A stretch of 64,000 nt of DNA from Nephrocerus scutellatus (lineage: Eukaryota; Arthropoda; Insecta; Diptera; Pipunculidae), in assembly GCA_947095585.1 (NCBI GenBank), contig OX352761.1:138662277-138726276 (forward strand). Direction: 5' to 3'. Numbering within the stretch: position 1 is the first letter of the stretch; each line of letters begins with the position of its first letter. The notes under the pieces are model-generated. The model made no database searches, was not told the DNA's origin, and saw only the letters and a list, made by a program, of their open reading frames with translations. Position numbers and translations under genes: made by a program. Shown one piece after another: positions 13,901 to 25,900 of the stretch.

Positions 13901-16900
13901 TTATTAATAATGAGGGCGCCGTGGCTCAGTGGATAAGAGCATGGCTTCTGAGCAGGAGGTTCGTGGTTCGAATCCCAGTAACACCAAAAGTAATTTTTAA
14001 CGGTGTCCCACCTCTCGCGAAAATCTGACAGAAGGCCGATAGAAATAACTTGTCACGGAAAGCATTTCAATTCGCCGTTCGGATCCGACATTAAATTGTA
14101 GGTCCCCTCCATTTTGTGTGCAAAATTATGTATGCTCAACACAAATGGTTGCGAGAAGCTAGGCCTTGGACCGCAATGGTCTGTCGCGCCGAATATTATT
14201 ATTTTTATTAACTACTTTATATATATTAAATAAAAATTTTAACAGTTATCAGTGTCTGAATCAATTGACGCTATCTGAATTACAGTTGACGAATCGGTTT
14301 TAAAAACATTGGTTTCTGCATTACACAATGATCGTTTCTGAATAAGAATTGACTTAACTGAATTATTGTTGATGCTTATGCTTTCTCATAAACAGTTGAA
14401 TTATCTGAATTAGAGTTGACGCTATCTGAATTACAATTGGAAAAGGTGTAGTTTATAAAAAAAATAACCAGTATGTTTTATAATGGACGACATAAGGACC
14501 AAATGATCAACACTTTAGATAACCCCGTGATGATATATGGTGGTCATCTAATTTAAAAAGTATGAACTTCATTTATTTCTTTTTCTTTTTTTTGTCATTA
14601 TGTTTTCCTGTAGTTTATTTAATATCTTTTCATTTTGTAATTGAATTTTCTCCTTGCATTATCAATGAATTTCCGACATCACCCTTAGATATGGAACCCA
14701 ACAGCCAATTGCTCTGCTAAAGCTGCTATTCGAACGTGGTGGAATGTATGACCGGAGCAAGGATCTCGGTTGGAAAAACTTCAAAGATTTAACATTTTAC
14801 GCAGCAATGGGATGCCCTGGCGGCGGACGTAACGAAGTCGATCCCAGATTCATATCGATGTTTTCCGTCTACAATTTAGTTTTCCCGAACGATGAATCCC
14901 TTAAGCTGATATACACTTCGATTTTCAAGGGTCATTTAATGCATAGTGGCGGATTTGCTGACGATCTCTTTAAAATTGCTGATATGATTGTGCAAATCAC
15001 AATGAATCTGTTCAAGGTTTGTACACCATGACACCATACCATTAGCTGCACACATTCCAGTTTGACTTTTTTTATGCTAAATGCTAAAAGCTCAAAGATA
15101 CTACTCAATTCATTTCACTGCATTTGTTTCTAAAGCACAGAAAACGCACGCAAACGAGCAGAACGGCGGAAAGGCGAAAAGGCAAAAAAGAACACATCAC
15201 AAGGTCCTTGAAAAATTTTATCCACTCGAGAATTTATTGTAATCGATTTACATATGCAAATATCGTAGATTTTTCATAATCGCTGCTCAATGGCTATCCT
15301 ATCTATCTTTATATCTATCGAAATTATTCAATAAGAGTGAAATGTGCGTCTTCCTGTGACTTGGGGCCAGAGTTCGTATACGTCTTGTGATGGTTCGCCG
15401 AATCGACGACGTTATACATTGTGTGCAATAAATGTCCCCTTCTTAATGGCACTTGAAACCCTCAGCTCCTTTAGTCGCCGGTGAAGAACATGATGGGAAC
15501 GGCCATTTCTGTAAGCCACTCTTCGAAGCTTTAGCTTTTTTGCGTCATATTTTTGTTTGGCCAAAGATGAGGGAAAAATTCGATTATGCACTTCCGGTTT
15601 TGTGTGAAAGTAGTGCTGCCGAACTGTTTGTGCTGTTCGTGTGTGTATGTGGCTCCTTTTCCTCTGAGCGAAAATTTATGGTTGAATATTCCTGTTGCAC
15701 TATCTTCGCACACACACACACACACACACACACAGAAATAGCCGCTCTGTCTGTGTGCGGTTGAAATTGCATTAGTTTATGGCACTTTTAACAATTGTTG
15801 ACTCTAAAATATTATCGCATTTCATTGGTTTGCAGATAAAATGGCATTTGTCCTCGTTTCTTGCCTTATTCTCCAAGAAGGGACAAAAATGATTTACATT
15901 CTATACAGAGTGCGGACTACCTGCACCATATACATACATACATGTATTTCGTTATATAGTACAGTTCAAGTGTTGAAGATATTAATGCGATCTGAAATGG
16001 AGTGAAATGAATTATTATATTGTAATTTTTCAAAGCCTTTTGCGGATGTTTTTTGAGCACTAGGTACATTCGTCTTTAAGTGCAAAAAGTCGGCCAAATT
16101 GCAATTGGTTGGTAGCTGCTGTGATAAGATCTTTTCAGATTATATGAAATATTTTACTACGAATTCAAATTTCAATTATTTTTGTCTATATTACGAAAAT
16201 AATATAAGTAAACAAACCAAATACAATCATCTAGAATAGAATACCAACAACCGCACACATTACATATCCTTATCCTATGAATTTATGAAAGAAGAAGAAA
16301 AAACAACCTGTTTTTTTAATTGAGTTTGGATCTAATCAAAATCGCAGCAATTACCACGAAAATAATATTTGCTATTCGTTTTCGCTTTTCGTTTAATTGC
16401 AAAATTTCCTCTTTTCCATCCGCAGATTGTCATTGTCGAACTGCCGCCGACTCCATCGAAATTTCATTACATATTCAATTTGAAGGATCTTTCAAGGATA
16501 TTTGCCGGCATGCTGTTAATTCATTCCAATTACTTTAAGCAACCCCGAGAATTGATTCGTGTCTGGCGGAATGAATTCTCAAGAGTTATTTGCGACCGAT
16601 TGATATCCGAAAATGTACGTACCAATCCATTATTTATTGCTGTTGAATTGTTCTTGCAACGGTTTACAAAGATTATTTGAAAAAAAAATCAGGACGCTTA
16701 AGCCAGAATAACCACAAACAAATTACAAGAAACTTTTCTAAATTAAAATGGCACTATAGCGCGTTTACAATTACATTTACAATCGATTAGTTGTACTTTG
16801 TCTGTCTGACGTATTGTGTTCGTCGTTTTTATTTCATTTGTATTTAGGATATCAATTTAATGAGGAAACACATTGAAACGCAAATTCGAGAGAAATTCCC

Positions 16901-19900
16901 ACCAACATTTGAAGAAGATGAAGGATTTCCTTTACCTACGCTCATGCCGGAAACATCAGCAGTGCTTGGTGCAGACGGGAGCACAGGTAAATGAATGGCA
17001 GATATTCCGGCGCATCCGGGACGATGAAAATTAAAACTTTTTTCGAGTCGCTTTATGCGTGAAACGATGTGTAGACGATTAACTTTGACACACAGATTAA
17101 AACGTGAACTGTGAACCGTCTTGTTAGTGTTGGGTAATCCCAAATGAATCGCATGACATTACACTTTCGATTGACTTAATTGACAAATTAGTAAATGGAA
17201 CTGTAAGGAGAAGTTCGGGAATTGCTTCAATTATGCAATATACTTGACTAACGAAAATTTTCGTAGTTTTGCGTTTTTGACACATATTTACACTGTCACT
17301 GCCAGTTGCACCTACGTTTATCAAACCTCTATTTCAGGAAACGCTGCGTCAGCGGAAATTGTTGGTACTGCGGAAGGCGCTGCGCCCTATGTGTCACAAC
17401 AATTTATAACACTCACAGAGTATGCCTTGCGCGAACCCCTTCTCTTTGGTGACTACCGCAACGCTGTCGTTGAATCTGATCCAAGATTCTACGAGGATCT
17501 ACTCGACTATAAGGCCATCTATTTTCTATTTCAAGAGGTAAGCTTAGCGCACACACGCGACTAAATTTTTCATATCTGCCGCCAATGATATTGTTCTTTC
17601 CGTTTTCTTTGTTTTTCATTTCCATTGCACATTTGCTTGGGTTCACCTCCTTCAACGTTGGGTCTGTTGTGTCACCATGACCGCCGTGATGTGATGTATT
17701 GCGACGCGGTACTACGCGATGCCAAACTACTCGTCTTCTCTGCAGATTCTCGAGGAGTATTCCGAGCGAAAAGGAAAACTTAGTCTAGTACTTTTTGAGG
17801 ACTGTCTTGAGCACTTAACTCGAGTACATCGTACGCTAAGAATGCATCGGGGTCATGTCCTTTTTGTTGGCGTTGGTGGCTGTGGTAAAAAGTCGATTAC
17901 CAGATTAGCATCATTTGCAGCGGGTAAGTTAAGGATTAAAAGTAGTTTACTGTCATATGTAGAATATTATTTAAATGTAGTAGAAATGTATGTAGTATTG
18001 TTCAAATTATTACAACAATTTCAAATTTAGTATCTCAAACTGTCAACACAACATTTTTTTAACATTTTAACGAAATCGAAAAAATTCCCATTGGATTTTG
18101 TACGAATGGAAACAAAAAATAAATCCAAATATAAAATCCCAAAATTACAAAATCTAAATTTAAGAATTAGAATCCTAATTTACTATTAAAATATTTCGTT
18201 TTAAAAAGTATGAATATGGACACATTTTACAATAGAATTTTGTAAATTGGGATTTTCAATTTGGGATTTTGTACTTGGGGAAATAGATTTTGAGGTAGCG
18301 TACCCAACCCCCATAGTTGCAAGTTCCGACTAAATGAGATAAATTGAGCATGCGAAATATTGGCTTTATTATTTGTGGTCCCTACCAATTATACTTTAAA
18401 TGCTTACTAATCATTCCTCTTTTAATTCCTTCTTAACGCAGAATGTGAAATATTTGAGATAACAATAACTCGAGGTTACAACGACATATACTTCCGCGAG
18501 GATTTGAAAAAACTCTATAATATGGTTGGAGTTGCACGGAAGAAGGTGGTTTTTCTATTTACTGCAGCACAGGTGAGTCCATCTGGCTATCAGTCTCCTT
18601 TTAGACAAGTCTTTCAATTTAATAATATCGTGCAAAAGGGCTTAAGCTTTTTCCGAAACAGACATATATTATATGTATATGTGTAGGTATCATTCGCTGC
18701 ACATTTGAAGCATCAGTACCTACAAGTACAGAAATGTTTTTAATTTCGCTGCAATTCAATTACAGATTGTCGAAGAAAGTTTCTTGGAACTAATTAATAA
18801 CATTCTGACAGTGGGGCAAGTGCCAGCGCTTTTCACAGATGAAGAGAAAGACACCATAGTGGGCACATGCCGCTCATTTGCAGAAAAAGCAGGATATTCA
18901 GCGTCTAAGTGAGTTGCATCATCTACAAACTTTACTAAATCAGCGAGAAGAATACTTTTTGTTGTGTGAACATTTAAAATACCATCAGTAGTCTTTATTA
19001 CCAATTATTTCTACCGCCTGTTAAATAAAAAAGGACTTAAACTCCGTGCATGTAGTTGACACCACATTAGGGTTCAAGTCCTATAAACGCAGATTTTCAG
19101 CCAGCCCTATCCAGTTAATCTGCAGATTTGTTCCCTGCAATTCCGTGATGACCAGGGACACAACCGAGTTTGACTTTGTTGTTTCTAGCAGAAGATTCCA
19201 TTGCATTGTAACAGATTTTACTGATATTGAGTCCATTAAATTGGACGATAGTGCTTTAAATGCTGCCTGGCTATCTGAAAAGATATGTATTCTAGCGCCT
19301 TTTATTGCTTTATTAAGGTTACTCTTGGCATCTTCAATCCATCTGTGAACCAGACCAGACCTCTAGCGTCCAGTGCCGGAACACCATTGCACCAGTTTAT
19401 TTATATATTTCTACCTCAAATTTCCTTCCGAAACAATGCTCCTCGACAATAATATCAGGAATAGTGCAGAACATGTCTCTTTCGGGAATTGAGTCAAGTT
19501 TGTAAACGTATTCTAATTGCAGCTTAATAGCGCATCTAGCACCATCCATCACCGTCGGGAGCTTTGAAAGGTTTAAAAGAGCCTACTGCCAATTTAAACT
19601 TATCCGGACTGCAGATTTTGACGAATAAACTATTTACCCTACTAGTAATACAGACCCTTTGGTCAGATGCGTTCTGGTGTGTGTACGGTGCACGAGTAGA
19701 AGAACTTGCAAATGAACCTGGAGTAGGGTTCTGATTGAATGCTCACGGTGCGACGTGTAGGTGCCATCGGCCTTTTTTAATAAATCTACACAGTTGGTCT
19801 GATCCTTAACTAATGCTTAATTGCTTCGTGCAGCCAGTGGCATTTCGACAATGTTTTCGCGGCATTTCCTCCATGTCGCACGTTTGGTTCGTCTTAATTC

Positions 19901-22900
19901 AGAGTTGTACTCTGTAAGGGCGAACCTACATATATTCGTCCGAACTCTTGGCGCGTTTTAGTTGAAGAGTTTTCTGGAGGCTAGGACTAATGCATTGCTT
20001 CAAAACCGTCCTCCTTTACCCGGGATTGGGACCGGCATGTTACCCCCGTAACAAGGCGGAGTTTTACATTTGAATTAGTAATGAAAAGGAATTTAATCAA
20101 TTCTACTTTTATTTGCATGCGAAGCAAAGGAAAATTTCAAAATATGCGCCTAAAAGTATAATAATAATATTTCGCGATATTTTGTGATCTACGGCCTAGC
20201 TTCTCGCGAACATTCGTGATATATCTTTGCACACAAATGGAAGGGCCCCACAATATAATGCCGTATTCCTTGATTTTTGGAGGATAGACGAAATGTAGGA
20301 GCTTCTGTTTTCTACAAATTCTACTAAGGTAATTCGGAAACCCGTTCTTTAGTTCCAGGTCCTTTCGTCAGGTCTATAATCAACATAAATTTACCTTAAA
20401 ATTTTTTTCATGTACAACCCAACCCAAAAAATATTGAGAAGCTTTCCGTGACAAGTTATTACTCTCGGAGCTTTGTCAGACTTTCGAGAGAGGTGGGACC
20501 GCGAAAATACTTTTTTTGTTTTCTCGAATTCGAACCTCCAACTTCCTGCTCAGAAGTCCAACGCACTAGCCACTAGAGCCACGGTGCCTAAAAGTAGTTT
20601 TTAAGAAATAAGAAGAACCTGCGTTCTAACTTCTCTATATTACCTTAGCATCCGGATGTGTTTGTGTATTTATTTGTCAAAATCTTCTGATCAATTTTTG
20701 ATCAACTTCTCAAAACCTAATTTTATTCAAACTTTGCCCACATGTGTATCTCCGACGACAACACTTTCTGTAAGAATTTGGTAGTAATCGGACTTCAGGA
20801 CCAAGAAGCTCCCTCCCATATAATTTTTTTGTCAATTTTAATAATAACTATTTTGTTGATTATTAATTCCGATTTATGTGACTTTTATTAATTCTTTTTG
20901 CAGAGATTCCGTTTGGTCGTTCTTTCTCCAGACTTGTGCCGAAAATCTTCACGTTGTTCTGTGCATGTCCCCCGCTGGAGAAGCTTTGCGAAATCGTTGC
21001 CGTAGCTTTCCTGGACTAATTGGGAGTACGTCCATCGACTGGGTCTTCCCTTGGCCGAAACAAGCACTTTTTGCTGTGGCGGAAATCTTCCTTACTGAAC
21101 ATCCAATGGTAAAAGCAATAAAAACACTGATTTACGCATCAATTATACCTCTCCATATCAATCATTTCGTTTTTTAACAGATTCCTGAAATCCATCGCAA
21201 GTCGATAGTTGCTCATGTGGTCCATGTGCACAGTTCCATACATCACTATTCCATTGAATATTTGCAGAAATTGCGACGAAGCAATTATGTGACGCCAAAG
21301 CACTACCTCGACTACATAAACACATATCTAAAGTTGATAGGTAAGTGTCACACATAAAGTCGGCTGGAAGAAGAGTTTTTCTTAGAATTTTTAAATTTTT
21401 GCATTGCACTCGCGTAGAGGAGAAAAACAACTTCATTATAATGCAAAGTAACCGCCTCAAAGAGGGAATCAACAAAATTGACGAAGCCGCCGAACAGATC
21501 GAGGAACTGCGATTGATAGTCACGGAACAGAAACGTAACGTGGCAAAGGCATCGGCTGAATGCGAAACTATGCTGGTGGATATTGAGGCGTCGACGATCA
21601 GAGCAAACACCAAAAAGGCAGAGGCATCGGAAAAATCGATAGAAGTGGAAATCCAAGGCAAGCAAATTGCCATCGAAAAGGCTGACGCTGAGGTGGCGCT
21701 AGCGGAGGCAATGCCAGCTTTGGAGGAGGCTAGGCTGGCGCTCGCTGACTTAAACAAGGCGCAAATCACCGAAATCCGTTCGTTTGCTTCGCCCGTAATT
21801 CAAGTGAAGGTGGTGTGCGAGTGTGTAGCAATCCTCAAAGGCTACAAGGAGATTAATTGGAAAACTGCAAAGGGGATGATGGCCGATGTATCATTCCTAA
21901 AAAGTCTCATGGAAATGGATTGTGAAGCGTTGACGGCGAAACAGATAGGTGCCTGCAGGGCGCACATGAAAACCACTAACATGGACGTAATGGAGAAGAT
22001 ATCAGTGGCGGGTATGGGTTTGTTGAAGTTCGTCAGGGCGGTAATTGGCTTCTTTGAGGTTTATCGGGAAGTGAAGCCCAAGAAAGAGCGCGTTGATTAT
22101 CTCATAGCAGAACAGGAGCTGCAAATCAAAACTCTCAATCGACTAAATCGCGAGATTGAACACTTGGAACAAATGCTCGACGAACTGAATAACAAATACG
22201 CAGAATCAATGAAACAAATGAAAGTGCTTACCGAAATGATGCAACAAGCAGAGAGACGTCTGGTAAGTAAATTCTACATAAGGATAACAGTAATATATCT
22301 CTCTGTTTAAACTGACTCACTGCAGATTGCTTCAGACAAGTTAATTAGCGGCTTAAGCTCAGAACGTGTTCGCTGGAGCAAGGACTTGAAAGTGTACGGA
22401 GAGCAACAGGTCGCACTAGTCGGCCAATGTTTAATTTGTGCCTCGTTTCTGGCTTACACTGGCGCCTTTTCTTGGGAGTTCCGGAAGGCGATGACATTGG
22501 ACGATTGGCTTGAAGATCTCCTGGAGCGAGAAATACCCATCCAAATACCGTTTCGCATAGACGCTTCTCTAACAACTGACGTTGAAGTAGCCACTTGGTC
22601 ATCGGAAGGACTGCCGCCGGACGAACTTTCTGTCCAGAATGGCATTCTAACGATGCGCGCTTCACGTTTTCCTCTCTGTATAGACCCGCAACTTCAGGCT
22701 CTGCAATGGATAAAGAAACGCGAAGCACGAAACAATTTAAAAATCCTGTCCTTCAGTGACTCTGATTTCCTAAAGCAACTCGAAATGTCGATACTATATG
22801 GCATTCCGGTGCTCTTTCAAGATGTTGACGACTACATCGACCCAGTCATCGATAATATTCTGCAGAAGAATATTCAGCTCGTAACAGGTCGGAAATTTGT

Positions 22901-25900
22901 TATGCTTGGCGATAAGGAAGTCGATTACGATGCCAACTTCCGCCTTTATTTGACGACGAAATTCGCTAATCCGAAATTCGATCCGGCCGTCTACGCCAAG
23001 GCCATGGTTATCAACTACACCGTCACGCAGTCAGGTCTTGAGGATCAACTTTTAAGTGTTGTCGTTCGCTCCGAACGGCCTGACTTGGAACAACAACGGG
23101 AAACACTTATCGCAGAGACGAGCGAGAACAAACAATTGCTGCAGCAACTTGAAGACTCCCTGTTGCGAGAACTTGCCACCTCAACAGGCAATATGCTCGA
23201 CAACGTGGAACTCGTTGAAACTTTGGAGAACACAAAATCAAAAGCGGCCGCTGTAACCGAACAGTTAAACCTTTCAATTGAAACTGGTCGCGATATTGAG
23301 AAACTTCGGGACGGTTATCGTCCTGTGGCGAAACGTGGCGCTGTCCTCTTCTTCGCCCTGTCTGACATGTCGGCGGTGAACAGCATGTATCAGTATGCAC
23401 TTGCATCCTATTTGGACGTGTTCGCCTACTCGCTGCGAAAGTCTGTGCCCGATACGGTGTTGGCCAAAAGACTTGGCAATATTATCAAAACTTTAACAGA
23501 GAATGTTTATTGTTACGGGTGTACGGGCATTTTCGAACGGCACAAACTGCTATTCTCATTCCAAATAACAACGAAACTCGCACAGAGCGACGGCAAACTC
23601 ACCCAGCCCGAGTTGGATTTCTTTATCAAGGGATCTGTTTCACTGCAGAAGAGCGAGCGTGCCTGTCCGGCCAAATGGATACTCGATAAAAGTTGGGAGG
23701 ACATTACCAAGCTAGCAAGTGATTTCCCCGATCCCTTTGAATTGCTGCCGGAGCATATAGAACGGAATGTGAATGCCTGGAAAACGGTCTGTGTGTTCTG
23801 GCTTTTCAAAAGCACCACTATTTTAGTTTTCTTTTTCTAAACCGTAATAATCTAATCTACTAACGCATTATTGAAAATTTTCCACGTACTAGCAGTACAT
23901 TTTCATTTGGCTTTTGATACCCGTCCCCCAGCACACTCTTTCAAATACAAAAATCTCTATTCATGCTCCGTCCACACATGCATTGCGCATAGGTCGAAAG
24001 TGAGTGAAATTCAAATGAAAGTTTTCCATAAATAGAACAGGAGGCGAATTCAATTATTTAAAAATTTCTAAGGAAGGCACAGAGCATGACACACATTTGA
24101 TAAAATCATCTATGCATGTGCTGAGCTGATAAAGTGGAACACATTGCAATATAGAAACTCTGTTTAGCTATTAGCTTTTTATAATTTAGATTGAAGGCAA
24201 CATTATATCTCTATGGCAAACTTAAAAGTAACTTAATTATTTGCTGCAAGATACTACACTGCCACAGCCACAACCCAACATTTTAACCTGATTATCATTT
24301 ATGAGCTATTGCAGGTTTCTACTGCTGAAAAGTGAATTTCTATTCTATTCGATTCGTTGGCTTTAGAGCCAATCTAGACCTTCAAACACATAAATATTCC
24401 GTAAGATTTTTTGTTTTTTACGGACAAGGTTATTAGCCAAGCGCCAAATTAACATAAAAACATTTATGTATTGAAATGCATATCTACGCTTGCTATTAAA
24501 CAGTTTTGTGGTTTTTTTTGAAAAAATTATGTATTTATAAAAAAAATTTGTTTCAATCAATGGCGGGAGTGTATTAAGTTATTCCTATATTTTGGGTATC
24601 TTTAGGTTTTAATTGCTTAAAATAGCGACGATTAAGCAAATGAGTTGCTAAAGCTTTGGGATGTCTTTTTAACCGTAAAAGGTAGCGGTAGTTTTTTATA
24701 ATTCGCGCAAGCGTAAAGGGGTTCACACCCTTATATTGCTCAGCTATATGCTTGGCACAGTGTGGGCATTAAGGAAAAGGAGGAGAAAAAAGCAGATGTC
24801 TATGAGCCTATGTTTTGAATGGCTATGGATCATAGTGATCCCCTTTCTGAGCGTTACCTCTTGCCAAGTCGCCGTGTGCCAAGCGAATAGGTGCTTCAGC
24901 GTTATTTGAACGTTTTATGTTCTTAGCAGCTTTCGACGGCGAGTGGTCTGAACTCATAGACGGTAAGAGGTTTTTAACATAGTCTTGAAAGGACTTCTCA
25001 TTATTGAGTTTGAGAAGTATTTGCCGCTTCTTTGTGCATACCAATCCTCTAAGATTGGGTGATCTCTAACACAGCCGTTCTCTTCTTAGTTTCCCTTTCG
25101 ACCTCAAGAGAATCTTAATTTCACTATGCGCCACTCGTGTTTGACTACTTTTTTAATATTATTTGGTATTAGAGTTTAGGGTTTAGCATCCTGAATCACT
25201 AGTTGAGCAAAAGTTCCTACTGTATGATCAATATCTCTGCTAAATCTTAACGGAATATTAATATTAATTTTTGAGCAATGCACGAGTACATTCCAAATGA
25301 TAGTCAGTTGGTATGTCTGTTAGTAATGTTTTTAAATGGTTTGGTATGATTTGAATCAGTTAGGATAGTGATAGCATAGGATAGTTCCGAAGACAGATCA
25401 CATAATGGTTCGAATTTAAATTGGTTTCCTTTAAATTGCTTACATACGCCGAAGTCAATAAGTCAGAAATATCTATGCGATCCGTCTTAATTTAATGAAA
25501 TACAATTTTCTCCACTCACAAATATGCTTTTCAAAATAGTATTAAAGACAACCGATGTAGAGAAACGAAAATTTCAGATGAATTTCCTGCTTGAAATTTT
25601 AAATCCTTGTAAATCCTTGTTTAGCACCGCAACAGCAATCATCATTATGCAGAGAAATAGACGGATATTGCTTTTTCGTTAGATCTTCTGTACTCCTGTA
25701 CCAAAACCATATAGCTGGGCGTTGGTCTTCTTTTCAAATTGCACCACCACTCGAATATGGAAATCAAAAAAAAAAATCTATCTTTCTTTAGATATTGCAC
25801 AAAAACTTTAACAAAAAAAAAGTTACATGGTATACCTGTGTAGAGGGTGTGTATGTTGATTGTAAAAATAAAATTTTTATTTCGATTACATTTGCATCTT

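Noticed and set aside
13912..13990. A possible functional tRNA gene (A and B boxes present)
   Set aside because: The acceptor stem does not pair, and the sequence continues into a body shared by seven other copies, so it is a SINE head.
15453..15772. Open frames on both strands around the CA repeat
   Set aside because: Generated by the alternating CA/TG run; peptides such as VCVCVCVC are artefacts.
21158..21769. A 203-codon minus-strand open frame (Ser/Ala-rich)
   Set aside because: It lies opposite the dynein stalk exon; composition is the antisense of Glu/Lys/Ala coiled-coil codons, with no motifs.
22345..22728. Minus-strand open frames across the AAA5 exon
   Set aside because: Shadows of the strongly conserved dynein coding frame.
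24823..25044. A 73-codon minus-strand frame in a GC-richer patch
   Set aside because: No motif and no partner exon; could be a transposon scrap but not supportable.
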